A stretch of 64,000 bases of DNA from an uncultured Alphaproteobacteria bacterium (GTDB lineage Bacteria > Pseudomonadota > Alphaproteobacteria > Rs-D84). Under the pieces are notes generated by a model. The model searched no databases, had not been told where the DNA came from, and saw nothing but the letters and a program-made list of their open reading frames with translations. Position numbers and translations under genes: made by a program. Location of the stretch: NCBI GenBank assembly GCA_944389535.1, contig CALXMS010000005.1:27687-91686 (forward strand). The letters are read 5' to 3'. Below, piece after piece: positions 55,803 through 64,000 of the stretch (position 1 is its first letter; the number at the start of each line of letters is the position of its first letter).

Positions 55803-56126
55803 TTAATGAACCATATTCAAAACAAGAACATGTAGAGTCAATAGAATACCATAACAAGGCAATGCCGCGATAAATACTAATAACGCATACCAATTATATT
55901 TTCGCCATAATCTAACAAGCAGAATGATAAAAGCTGAGCTAGATAGCAATATAAACACTTTATCAAGAGCCATCAAATACTTGGTCGGACAAAAGTAAAA
56001 CCACAACCCATCCCATTTTCCAAAACTGCGCAGCATTGCCAAATCATTTGCGACCATGACACAAAACGCCAAACAAAACGTTGATACTGTCCAAAGCAAA
56101 ATATTATTTTTAAAAATCTTACTCAT
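55803..56126 (-). CDS. Small membrane protein 1 (candidate immunity protein)
   Basis: A 107-residue protein with three to four hydrophobic segments (LWTVSTFCLAFCVMVA, FILLSSSAFIILLVRLW, ALLVFIAALPCYGILLTLHVLVL). The start is 4 bases after the stop of the MuF-DUF2778 gene and has no own ribosome site, so translational coupling is likely. No family recognised. The context suggests an immunity role (inference). Confidence 0.65.
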   Translation of the reverse strand: MSKIFKNNILLWTVSTFCLAFCVMVANDLAMLRSFGKWDGLWFYFCPTKYLMALDKVFILLSSSAFIILLVRLWRKYNWYALLVFIAALPCYGILLTLHVLVLNMVH

Positions 56127-56130
56127 AACG

Positions 56131-57246
56131 CTAATATGTTACATAAAGGATTAAATCTTTTCCATTATTTTTAAACCATTTTGCAAAATCATCCATTTGT
56201 TCCGTTAAATCGATGCAGCCAGCTGAACCAGGTTCCCAACCACCATGAATGCTAAAACCACCACGACCGTATGTATTGGTTTCCTTAGCGGGTTCCAGCC
56301 ACACCCTAGACTTTCCCCACGACATAGTAGAGCCCTTCCATTTTCCGACACCGAACCAACCAATCGCCTGATTAACCGGATCTATTTCTTGAAAATCTTT
56401 TTTACGGGCGACATACACACCAGCAGGCAAAGGTCCCTTCTCGCTTTTATTTTGATATTCCGGAGATTGATACCCTGGTTTACCGGCCACCCCGGAAAAT
56501 TCAGCAACTTTTTCGCCATCGTCATAAATGGTCAACGATTTTCCATCAAATACAGCATATTGTCCCGGTTTAGTATTAACCGGCTTTTCAAAGGTTGCTT
56601 TTTCTGCTGGTGTATTGGTCGCTTTTTCGGGCACAATTGTTGACTTCTTTGGCGAATACGCTTTACTGCTTAGTGTGCGCCCATCTGGACCTATTACATC
56701 CTCTGTTATTGTACAGCGACAATTCGGGTGTACCGGGATTTCCGGGATATCTTCTTCGCTGTCATATATCTCGCCATCGCGCGATGCACATTCATCACAG
56801 GTGTTATCGCCATCCTCACTGTGCCAACGCCACACGCGCCGCGTTTTGTTATTTGGCGTATCATCATCGTCTTCTGGCAGATCAAGGGTATAAACCTCTA
56901 GCTGTTTATTTTCTATTGTACCCAACGGCATAAGAACGCGAACATCAATCGCTTCTTCCAGTTCCACATAGGCATCAATATCTATCTCTTGCCCGGCTTC
57001 TTCATACTCTGCTTCGGCTTCTTGTTTAGCCTCTTCCAATGCGGCCTCCAAGGCATCCTGCGCTTTATTAAATTGCGCCAACGTCATATCGTATTCGGGT
57101 TCGGTCATGCGACCGGTGGCGTCAGGCTGGGCGGTGCCAGGATACAGCAGATTCAAATATTTTTCCGCCATGGCGTATGCAGCGCTGTTTTTGTTCCAAT
57201 ATTTATTAGATTGTAATAAATTGCGTAAAAATTTTGGTGTTTGCAT
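56131..57246 (-). CDS. MuF-like phage head protein fused to a DUF2778 (Tlde1-like) domain
   Basis: The 371-residue protein starts at ATG 57246 (AAAGGAG upstream). An acidic N-terminal part (up to about 150) is followed by the MuF metal-type motif DGDNTCDECASRDGEIYD ... VHPNCRC. A Thr/Pro/Lys-rich linker leads to DUF2778: FDGKSLTIYDDGEKVAEF, GKPGYQSPEYQ, GPLPAGVYVARK and the active-site block GFSIHGGWEPGSAGCIDL (His and Cys). DUF2778 includes Tlde1-type peptidoglycan-cleaving L,D-transpeptidase-like effectors. MuF-toxin fusions are known in prophages. Toxin function and immunity are inference. Confidence 0.8.
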   Translation of the reverse strand: MQTPKFLRNLLQSNKYWNKNSAAYAMAEKYLNLLYPGTAQPDATGRMTEPEYDMTLAQFNKAQDALEAALEEAKQEAEAEYEEAGQEIDIDAYVELEEAIDVRVLMPLGTIENKQLEVYTLDLPEDDDDTPNNKTRRVWRWHSEDGDNTCDECASRDGEIYDSEEDIPEIPVHPNCRCTITEDVIGPDGRTLSSKAYSPKKSTIVPEKATNTPAEKATFEKPVNTKPGQYAVFDGKSLTIYDDGEKVAEFSGVAGKPGYQSPEYQNKSEKGPLPAGVYVARKKDFQEIDPVNQAIGWFGVGKWKGSTMSWGKSRVWLEPAKETNTYGRGGFSIHGGWEPGSAGCIDLTEQMDDFAKWFKNNGKDLILYVTY

Positions 57247-57270
57247 TATAACTCCTTTGCTAAATAAAAA

Positions 57271-57288
57271 AGCCCGCACGTAGCGGGG
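57271..57288 (-). terminator. Terminator just upstream of the MuF toxin gene
   Basis: CCCCGC-TACGT-GCGGGC on the minus strand followed by TTTTTT. It ends less than 30 bases from the toxin start codon. Confidence 0.75.
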
Positions 57289-57300
57289 TAAAACAAAAAA

Positions 57301-57319
57301 AGACGGCAAAATGCCGTCT
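57301..57319 (-). terminator. Second tandem terminator upstream of the MuF toxin gene
   Basis: AGACGGCA-TTT-TGCCGTCT followed by seven T on the minus strand. Confidence 0.8.
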
Positions 57320-57490
57320 GTCGAATTGCACGTATTATACCACAAATTACGATAAAAAGCAATATAAACTGGCATCGGGATTTTGGGCAAAGTATGTTAG
57401 GATGCGGAAAATGGGATATTTAAGGTATGATAAGACATACAGTGGTAATACAAGATTAAAAAAGTCCCGGAAAGCGGGGCAAAAACAAAG

Positions 57491-57520
57491 CCCACAAGGA
57501 TTTTGTGGGGTTTTATTTAT
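57491..57520 (+). terminator. Hairpin with T-run next to repeat copy B
   Basis: CCCACA-AGGATT-TTGTGGG followed by GTTTTATTTATT. No plus-strand gene can be assigned to it. Confidence 0.45.
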
Positions 57521-57522
57521 TC

Positions 57523-57778
57523 CTGGCGGTGCAAGAAACCTTTTACCTTTGGCTTATGAAAAACCTGCGCCCAACACACGAACGAAAGGGTTAAAAACAG
57601 GGAAAAACAGGGAACTTTTGCAAAAAACGGGTATTTTGACCAAAATTCACACAACCTGCACTAGAATCTACCCGTGGTTTTCTAAGCACTTACGCCCTAC
57701 CCACCAAAAAATTCCCTACAAAAATAACAGGGAATTTTTCAGACCACAACAGGGATTTACCATCGAATATCAGGGAAT
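57523..57778 (+). repeat. Dispersed repeat, copy B (about 255 bp)
   Basis: Homologous along its length to 35969-36223, with the CTGGCGGTGCAAGAAA start, the AACAGGGAAAAACAGGGA pair, the inverted AAATTCCCT / AGGGAATTT pair and three more CAGGGA units at the end. The plus frame reads GGARNLLPLAYE near its start. Confidence 0.85.
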
Positions 57779-57794
57779 TTGGCACAAAATAAAA

Positions 57795-60302
57795 TCATGG
57801 TACAAATTCAGTATTTGCTATAACACATGTCACTGTAGGCTCTGATACCTTTACTGCACGCCCAGACTCTATCTGCTCCTGCTCTTCTTGAGTTATCCCA
57901 GAATTTTGTTCTACAAGATCAAAATTTTCAACACAAGTCATATGCATTGAATCTAGAGCTACCATTATCTCGATAGCCCAAGTTGAGATTTGTTTCAATT
58001 CTTCCTCTGATATATAAGAATAATTTCCAGTAAAACTCTGAACACTTCCATGACTTTGTTTATTGGTGATATCAATAATCTTTTTAAGCTTTTGTATCAA
58101 ATCATCATTATATCCATTATTTCCCATAATTGCTATAAATTCATGTAAATCAGGACTCCTATTAAGATTGCTAGCAGAGTTCAATATCGAAAATTTAAAT
58201 GACAAAAAAGTTTCTAATACTCGTCGTATAAAATTAGGCAAATATTTTCGTGCAGAATTATACTCTGTAAGCCCTGCGTTAAATTTTTGAATATCTCTTA
58301 ACATATAAAAATATGTAGTTTCAAAGTTTTTTAATTCCTCTGGCAATGACCCAAGTACATCTTTATTAATGAAGAAATGCTTTGGACTTCCGCCATAAAT
58401 AGCATTAAAAAACTTTAAAAACAGAAAATTATGACTTAATACAATTAGCTGTTTTACCCCTTTAAAAACATCCGTTATTAAATGCGACGTACTATAAAGT
58501 CTATTTTCATCTAAGCTAGAAATAGGATCATCTATTACAACTATGGCATTAGCTCGTTGTTCCTCTGTAACTTCACTCTCAAACTTACTCAAAAAATAGG
58601 CAAAACCAAGTGCCGTTTTTTCACCATCACTTAAACAGTATTCAGACTTTTCTGAGGCAGAAATATTATATTTTATCACGATGTCTTTTGTTTCGTCCCC
58701 CTGTTTGTCTCTTAAATCAACAGTAAATGTATCAATCCCCATTATTTTTAAAAACATATTTATTCCAGCAGACTCTGCTTTTATTTTTGATAATTCTGTA
58801 ATTTTTTTGTTATTCCAAAACAATAGTCCTCTTTCATCGTTTGGATCCATAGTATCAATCACTTCTAACATACGATTTTTATTCAAATAATCTTCCAGTG
58901 TACTATTAGTGGAATTCAAATTATTAAACTCATTAATAGCAATTCCACGATAGACGTTTTTAATTTCGTTAACTATTACTTCGAGTTTTCGTGGTGCAAT
59001 ATTTTGTAACTTATTTAACAAGTCCGCTTTAAACTTAACAATTACTGACAAATCAAAATTAAATTGCGCAACAAAATCAATATCTTCCTGAGATATATTC
59101 GGCAACGTAGAAATATTGTTAAGTTTTTGTTCAAGACATTGTCTTATTGAACTTAAAACATCTTTTATACGTTGAATATCAGGCTTAACAAAATGTAAAT
59201 CAGGTAATAATTTTTTATAACTTGAGTGTAGCGCACGTATTGCATCTATATTTACCGACAAGATTCCTATCTCACTGATAATCAGATCTATTTGTTTAAT
59301 AAATTCCGATATCCTATTTATATACCAGTCATATTCTTTACCAAAATACTCATCAAAATCTTGTAGTACTAAATTCAACCGCCCAGTTAAATCAGAATTA
59401 CATAAAGGACAATGCAAAGTATCCGGCAACTCTAATATTTTTTTACCGTATCTAAACCAGTCTTCTACAACAATACCAGATTGCCCCTCGACCAACTTAG
59501 ATTGCACATCTTTTATTCTTTGTTCTAGAGCAGATTTTGATAATTGCGAAATCTTTTTCTTAAGTAATAGCTTTATATCTACAACATCTAAATCTATTAT
59601 ATGCAAATTCATTTTTTGAAGTTGCTCTACATGTTCTGCAATTTCCGTTGACTTAATGCTTTGTTCATACTCAGATAGCAAAAGCTCTCGTTGTTTCTCT
59701 AACTCCTCCATAGTTTGAGATGGTAGCTCGCTGCTCGCAAGCACATTATAGGTTAATCGCGCTGCGGAAATCTTCTCATTAAAATCTTTTGATAACCTAT
59801 CTCTGATTTTTTTAAACTCTTCATCTAATCGTTCTTTTTCTGCTTTGGCAGCCAATTTAACTGTTTTTAACTCTTCTATTTTAGTATTTATATTTTTTAA
59901 CTCTGGTGTTGTTAAAGCCTCACTAGTCCCCATAAATTTTCTTACACCGTTTAACACGTGATCAAATACAAAATTAGTATTGAACACATATAATGACGGC
60001 AACTGAGACAATGCAGGGGAGTTCCAGATCAATTTCTTAGAATTTTGCAATAAAATTTTTATATCAACATTAGAAGAACTATCCCTAGTTATGCTCTGTA
60101 AAACTCTATCCTTATTTTTCGTAAAAGACGGAGTTCCAAATAAGGACAACACATTAGAAATAGTGGATTTACCAGAACCATTGAACCCAAAAATTATATT
60201 ACAATTATTAGGTTTCACTTTCGTTCTAATCTCAAAGTCCTGAGATTGTTGAAAATTTATAAAGCGCCCAACATTCCCCAGCGCTACTATCTTACTAATC
60301 AT
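57795..60302 (-). CDS. RloC-like AAA_13 ATPase with zinc-hook-like CxxC
   Basis: The 835-residue SMC/Rad50-style protein has Walker A GFNGSGKSTISN near residue 40, long coiled coils, and a CPLCNSDL CxxC in the middle, like a zinc hook. The late half has signature LSDGEKTALGFAYFL, Walker B AIVVIDDPISSLDENR, and H-loop LSHNFLFL. The C-terminus has RRVLETF and a later NKQSHG, which fits the R-x3-E ... H anticodon-nuclease pattern of PrrC/RloC. The CxxC plus ATPase plus tail matches RloC, a tRNA-cleaving phage-exclusion enzyme. Which tRNA it would cut, and whether the nuclease is active, is unknown. Confidence 0.75.
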   Translation of the reverse strand: MISKIVALGNVGRFINFQQSQDFEIRTKVKPNNCNIIFGFNGSGKSTISNVLSLFGTPSFTKNKDRVLQSITRDSSSNVDIKILLQNSKKLIWNSPALSQLPSLYVFNTNFVFDHVLNGVRKFMGTSEALTTPELKNINTKIEELKTVKLAAKAEKERLDEEFKKIRDRLSKDFNEKISAARLTYNVLASSELPSQTMEELEKQRELLLSEYEQSIKSTEIAEHVEQLQKMNLHIIDLDVVDIKLLLKKKISQLSKSALEQRIKDVQSKLVEGQSGIVVEDWFRYGKKILELPDTLHCPLCNSDLTGRLNLVLQDFDEYFGKEYDWYINRISEFIKQIDLIISEIGILSVNIDAIRALHSSYKKLLPDLHFVKPDIQRIKDVLSSIRQCLEQKLNNISTLPNISQEDIDFVAQFNFDLSVIVKFKADLLNKLQNIAPRKLEVIVNEIKNVYRGIAINEFNNLNSTNSTLEDYLNKNRMLEVIDTMDPNDERGLLFWNNKKITELSKIKAESAGINMFLKIMGIDTFTVDLRDKQGDETKDIVIKYNISASEKSEYCLSDGEKTALGFAYFLSKFESEVTEEQRANAIVVIDDPISSLDENRLYSTSHLITDVFKGVKQLIVLSHNFLFLKFFNAIYGGSPKHFFINKDVLGSLPEELKNFETTYFYMLRDIQKFNAGLTEYNSARKYLPNFIRRVLETFLSFKFSILNSASNLNRSPDLHEFIAIMGNNGYNDDLIQKLKKIIDITNKQSHGSVQSFTGNYSYISEEELKQISTWAIEIMVALDSMHMTCVENFDLVEQNSGITQEEQEQIESGRAVKVSEPTVTCVIANTEFVP

Positions 60303-60482
60303 AATACTTCAGCCTAACATAAAATACATAAAAATCAATTCGATTTCTATACCACAATAAAAAACTGCCAATATTTCTGCTAACCTAAAATGAATCACGT
60401 ATAAAAAAGCATAAAAAGCATTAAAAAACTGTTTATTATTCACGTTATTGTTTTTTTAGTTTTTATATATAAAATAAACGAC

Positions 60483-61448
60483 ATGAGCAAACAAGAAACA
60501 TCTTCAAAAATACCAGAAAGGAAAGACCACTTTGTACCCCAGGCCTATTTATCCAATTTTTGTAATAAAGAAACAAAAAAAATACATATTTTTGATAAAA
60601 ATACAGATAAATGGTTCGAAACAACGACAAAAAATATATGCTTTGAATACGGCTGGGATAGATTGGATTGTAACGGGGATAATACTTATTTATCAGATCA
60701 TTTAAAAGCATTAGAACCCCATTTAAAAAGATTTTTACGGGCCATAAAACACGAAAAAATAACCGACCACGACAGATATTATTTTGCAACTTGGCTTGCC
60801 ATCATTTTCGCCCTTTCACCAGCAAGAAAGGAATATGATCTTTCTTCATTAAAACTACTCGGTTATAATATAGATCAAAATTCACAAGAACTGACATTTT
60901 ATTTACGACAAAGAAACCTGCAGCAAGCCAGACACATTGGGATGATGTTATACGCCTACGATTGGCATTTAACATATAATTTTACAGATTTACCTTTTAT
61001 AACTTGCGATTTTCCTGCGCACTACTTATGCCTAAATGACACAATTCCACCATTATATCAGCCCTTAGGAATCGCTTTAGACCCACACACTTTTCTTAGA
61101 ATAATGCCAAAGGAAATAACAAATCCCAAAGTATTCCAACCTGGATTCAGTGATTTTTCACAAATCAAACCTGGTCAACTTACATATGGTAAAATATCCA
61201 GATTTTGGAATCAGGCACAAAAACTAATCACCAGAATGAACGAACATGCCATTTTTAACGCTCAACGTTTTATAATTTCTTCATATGTCGATGATGGACT
61301 GCGCCAATTTGTTAATAATAGAAAACATAAAACGACTAGTTTCAAACCCGTACTAACACAAATAAACAACAAACCAATGATAAAAACCAAACTTAGCAAT
61401 AATTTTGAAAACATCCCCTTAAAACTACCCAAAAACATAAAATTTTAA
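60483..61448 (+). CDS. DUF4238 protein
   Basis: The 321-residue protein has the DUF4238 start, RKDHFVPQAYLSNFCNKETKKIHIFDK (typical HxVPQxYLxxF). Later YFATWLAIIFALSPARKEY and FITCDFPAHYLCL are the conserved central blocks. Members are common in defence islands, but their action is not established in my knowledge. It lies between an RloC-like gene and a nuclease-like gene, convergent with the latter. Confidence 0.8.
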   Translation: MSKQETSSKIPERKDHFVPQAYLSNFCNKETKKIHIFDKNTDKWFETTTKNICFEYGWDRLDCNGDNTYLSDHLKALEPHLKRFLRAIKHEKITDHDRYYFATWLAIIFALSPARKEYDLSSLKLLGYNIDQNSQELTFYLRQRNLQQARHIGMMLYAYDWHLTYNFTDLPFITCDFPAHYLCLNDTIPPLYQPLGIALDPHTFLRIMPKEITNPKVFQPGFSDFSQIKPGQLTYGKISRFWNQAQKLITRMNEHAIFNAQRFIISSYVDDGLRQFVNNRKHKTTSFKPVLTQINNKPMIKTKLSNNFENIPLKLPKNIKF

Positions 61449-62036
61449 TTAAATCAAATCAGCCCCTGTTAAGAACTGATCGTTCTGACTTATTAAGAAT
61501 TCTTTGTTTACCCTATATTGTTCTGGGTGATGTTTAAATTCTTCTATCATTCTAAGAACACCTGCCCCGCACAAAAAAGCCGGGGTATTTCTATCATTCT
61601 TATCCATAGAATGGATATTTTCGTTAAATAAAGGTTCTTTTACATCGACATTAAAAAAATATTTAACTGCTTTATTAGTCAATTGGATAAAATACGGAAT
61701 ACGAACTACTTTATAGCCCAAACTTTCATAAAACTTTGTGCTTAAAACATCGTTTTTTATTCTGTCCGGCATTGTGTAATGTTGTATGCCATCAAATTCA
61801 ACTATTAATTTTAATTTTTCACTGCGATAATCTGGTCTTTTTCGGCATACTTTATTATTCACAGTAAGGCCCAATGCCTTATCATGCACCCAATCATCTA
61901 TATCAGGAAAAATTACTTTTAAATACTCATTTAACCCTGTTCTATGTAAGCCAGTTCCACGATCTATCCCTGCTTTTATGGCTGCTTCTGTTGTTTCACG
62001 CAAAAAGCCCCACTTTTCTTTAACCCTTTTCATCAT
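61449..62036 (-). CDS. PD-(D/E)XK-type nuclease (DUF559/Vsr-like)
   Basis: A 195-residue protein with RKRPDYRSEKLKLIVEFDGIQHY at about residues 60-85: an Asp, then Glu-x-Asp-x in the style of DUF559/Vsr PD-(D/E)XK nucleases. Then TKFYESLGYKVVRIPYFIQLT, the usual end of the fold. The C-terminal tail is duplicated as a remnant at 43.3 kb. AAGGG precedes the ATG. Restriction or repair role is inferred. Confidence 0.8.
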   Translation of the reverse strand: MMKRVKEKWGFLRETTEAAIKAGIDRGTGLHRTGLNEYLKVIFPDIDDWVHDKALGLTVNNKVCRKRPDYRSEKLKLIVEFDGIQHYTMPDRIKNDVLSTKFYESLGYKVVRIPYFIQLTNKAVKYFFNVDVKEPLFNENIHSMDKNDRNTPAFLCGAGVLRMIEEFKHHPEQYRVNKEFLISQNDQFLTGADLI

Positions 62037-62135
62037 ATTCCCTTACGTTTATATAACAAGATAACACCGCAAAAAATGATTATCAACTTGATTTACCGCG
62101 GTTTTCATTTTACCTTAATTTCAAAAGGTTATGAT

Positions 62136-62897
62136 ATGAAAAAGTGTTTAGATTTTATTGCAGAAACAGAAGAACAAACTATCACCAACAGGATTGCAAT
62201 GATTAACACGTATAATGTTTCTAAGGTTGCAAAACGGGCACCGTATCCGCTTAGTTTTGACAGATTTTACGACCAAATATTACCCTTAACCAAAAATGCA
62301 ATTGCAGACTTCAAACAACTTGTCCGCGCCAACAATGCCAACCTGCCCAAATACATTGCCGACCTTAAATCACGGATGCGAATAAAAAACTTTGACAAAT
62401 TGCCGCACAATCCAGATGGCGAATTTATATTCAAAGTAGATAATAAAGTCAAAAAGTTATCACGTCGGGAGTGGTGGACAATTGGCGCAGCAAACGCATT
62501 AAGCCTTATGCTATATCAAGCTGCTGGATATATAACAAAAATTGAATCCGACACCAAGTTGAACACATCAGAAAAGCAAACTGTTTTTGAAAACTGGAAC
62601 TCTGCATTTGTAGAATATTCTGCATCTATGCTTATGATTGCAAAAGAAATGCGCAAAAAATCCGGCAACGCAACTCACCAAGCAGAAAATGTGTTGAAAA
62701 AAGAGTTTATAAAAATCGCTAAAAAAATTAAAACCAAGCGCCCCACAATAACCAATAGTAAACTTATCACAGAAATACTAAGTTCCGACAAATATACGGC
62801 GTTTCAAGATAGCCTTATGAACATTCTTAAAACAGATAATCCTGCTGAAACCGTTAGAAAATGGCTTCCGCCAAAGAATTCTGAAATTTGGAAATAG
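62136..62897 (+). CDS. Phage-like hypothetical protein
   Basis: A 253-residue basic, mostly helical protein, with RREWWTIGAANALSLMLYQAAGYI as the most conserved-looking part. The AAAAGG site seven bases before ATG 62136 sets the start; the frame also opens at 62076. It ends at a strong terminator whose arms begin at the stop codon. Function unknown. Confidence 0.65.
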   Translation: MKKCLDFIAETEEQTITNRIAMINTYNVSKVAKRAPYPLSFDRFYDQILPLTKNAIADFKQLVRANNANLPKYIADLKSRMRIKNFDKLPHNPDGEFIFKVDNKVKKLSRREWWTIGAANALSLMLYQAAGYITKIESDTKLNTSEKQTVFENWNSAFVEYSASMLMIAKEMRKKSGNATHQAENVLKKEFIKIAKKIKTKRPTITNSKLITEILSSDKYTAFQDSLMNILKTDNPAETVRKWLPPKNSEIWK

Positions 62898-62925
62898 GCG
62901 TCTGCTAGCAGACGCCTACTTTTTT
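62895..62925 (+). terminator. Perfect-palindrome terminator
   Basis: Perfect 24-bp palindrome (arm TAGGCGTCTGC, starting at the stop codon) followed by C and six T. Confidence 0.92.
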
Positions 62926-62963
62926 GCCCCCTCTGTTACATACTCCAAAAAAAGGAGGTCCAA

Positions 62964-64000
62964 ATGGCAGAAATAAAAGTTACATATGTTGACTTAAATT
63001 CACTAAAAACATACCAAAACAACCCAAAAGACCACCCGCAAAAGCAGGTGCATCAAATCGCAGATTCTATTAAAAAATTCGGTTTTAACAACCCTATTCT
63101 GATAGATGAGAACAACGAAATAATTGCTGGTCACGGCAGATATATGGCAGCACAACAATTGCAAATGGATACCGTGCCTGTTATTCGTTTAACACACCTG
63201 GACGAAACGCAAAAGCGTGTTTATCGCCTGGCAGACAATAAAATTTCCGAAAATGGTGGCTGGAACAAAGAACTGTTAGCGTTGGAAATATCGGACCTGG
63301 AACAGATTTATGTGGACGACATAACAATCACAGGGTTTGAGCAAGTTGAAATCAACAACCTGATAACAGACACAATGCCAACCCCAGACAAAAAACTGAA
63401 TAAAATAGAATTTGTTCCCGAATGCGAAATCGTAACGCAACCTGGCGACATATGGCAACTGGGGCGTCATAAAATCATATGCGCCAATAGTCTGGACGAA
63501 AAGAGTTTCGCCCGTCTACTGTCCGACAAACGCGCCGATATGGTCATCCAAGACCCACCTTACAATGTTAAGATTTCGGGGCACGTTTGCGGATGTGGAA
63601 ATATACGCCACGATGAATTTCCCATGGCGTCTGGAGAAATGTCACCCGAAGAATTTACCAAGTTTTTAACAGACAACTTTACCCTGTGCAAAAAGTATTC
63701 TAATGACGGCGCAATGCAATATAACTTTATGGATTGGCGTCATATAACAGAAATCAAAAACGCCTTAGATTCCGTATTTGGTGATTTTATAAACCTGTGC
63801 GTTTGGGTAAAGACGTCTGGTGGCATGGGCAGTCTTTATCGCAGTCAACACGAACTATGCTTTGTATATAAAAATGGTGACGCACCAAACGTTAACAATA
63901 TTCAACTGGGCAAGTACGGCAGGTACCGAACAAACGTCTGGAATTATGCTGGTGTAAATTCTTTTGGTGTGCACAGAGATGACCTGAAGATGCACCCGAC
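62964..64000 (+). CDS. ParB-fused DNA methyltransferase, 3' end beyond the window
   Basis: The frame is open from ATG 62964 (AAAGGAGG upstream) to the window end, over 345 residues. The N-terminal ParB/Srx nuclease-like domain shows LKTYQNNPKDHPQKQV, FNNPILIDENNEIIAGHGRYMAA, VPVIRLTHL and RLADNKISE. A DNA methyltransferase follows with DPPYN near residue 196 (VIQDPPYNVKISGH), and FINLCVWVKTSGGMGSLYRSQHELCFVYKNG. Such ParB-methyltransferase fusions are common in prophages and protect phage DNA. Base specificity is unknown. Confidence 0.9.
   Translation, partial: MAEIKVTYVDLNSLKTYQNNPKDHPQKQVHQIADSIKKFGFNNPILIDENNEIIAGHGRYMAAQQLQMDTVPVIRLTHLDETQKRVYRLADNKISENGGWNKELLALEISDLEQIYVDDITITGFEQVEINNLITDTMPTPDKKLNKIEFVPECEIVTQPGDIWQLGRHKIICANSLDEKSFARLLSDKRADMVIQDPPYNVKISGHVCGCGNIRHDEFPMASGEMSPEEFTKFLTDNFTLCKKYSNDGAMQYNFMDWRHITEIKNALDSVFGDFINLCVWVKTSGGMGSLYRSQHELCFVYKNGDAPNVNNIQLGKYGRYRTNVWNYAGVNSFGVHRDDLKMHP

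Noticed and set aside
57402..57845. 147-residue plus-strand ORF
   Set aside because: It spans the dispersed repeat, is shifted in copy A, lacks a ribosome site and overlaps the RloC-like gene.

Overview
The window comes from an A/T-rich alphaproteobacterium, probably an uncultured host- or gut-associated lineage. Evidence for the class is a TrcR (DUF1013) regulator, a circularly permuted two-piece tmRNA, and an IHF beta-like protein. The lineage guess is inference from base composition, a compact gene set and a giant Cys-rich surface protein with InlB-type repeats. No species is claimed.

The first 32 kb is mostly core chromosome. It holds tmk, rpoD, trcR, cysS, a fused accD-accA, ihfB, a 1-Cys peroxiredoxin, an alkyltransferase-like protein, a periplasmic amidase, prfB with its programmed +1 frameshift, rubrerythrin, obgE, ssrA, a Lon ATPase that has lost its peptidase domain, tsaB-rimI and a PIF1/RecD-like helicase. 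Five tRNAs (Ser-GCT, Ser-CGA, Arg-CCG, and one CAT tRNA, plus the tRNA-like tmRNA end) are interspersed. At 22.8-29.6 kb lies the 2264-residue secreted Cys-rich protein. After it come a flavoprotein, an alpha/beta hydrolase and ybaK.

From 32.4 kb onward the DNA is accessory. A surface-glycan patch (GT2, a GT8-GT4 fusion, a hexapeptide transferase) leads to a dispersed 260-bp repeat and a HigBA-type toxin-antitoxin operon with a perfect 20-bp palindromic operator. The very A/T-rich island at 37.1-43.1 kb is the most unusual region. It encodes a SAM methyltransferase, a stand-alone Asp/AsnRS-like catalytic core, an MccF/LdcA-type S66 peptidase, an AlaRS-like core whose motif-3 Arg is replaced, a P-loop kinase-like protein and an ATP-grasp ligase. 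I read it as a candidate pathway for an aminoacyl- or peptidyl-conjugated small molecule, with S66 hydrolase immunity. The product is unknown.

The island ends in a scarred junction (a gene remnant joined to a partial copy of the repeat). Next come an ABC-F protein with a leader-peptide attenuator, an orphan Hsp70, and a second S66 peptidase grouped with two Nudix hydrolases, an S51 peptidase and an MFS transporter. From 50.4 to 64 kb there is a mobile/defence mosaic: a truncated hipA, two DUF2924 remnants flanking a CYTH plus HEAT-methyltransferase pair, a large serine recombinase, a MuF-DUF2778 toxin-like gene followed by two small membrane proteins, a second full copy of the repeat, an RloC-like ATPase, a DUF4238 protein, a PD-(D/E)XK-like nuclease and a ParB-fused DNA methyltransferase cut by the window end.
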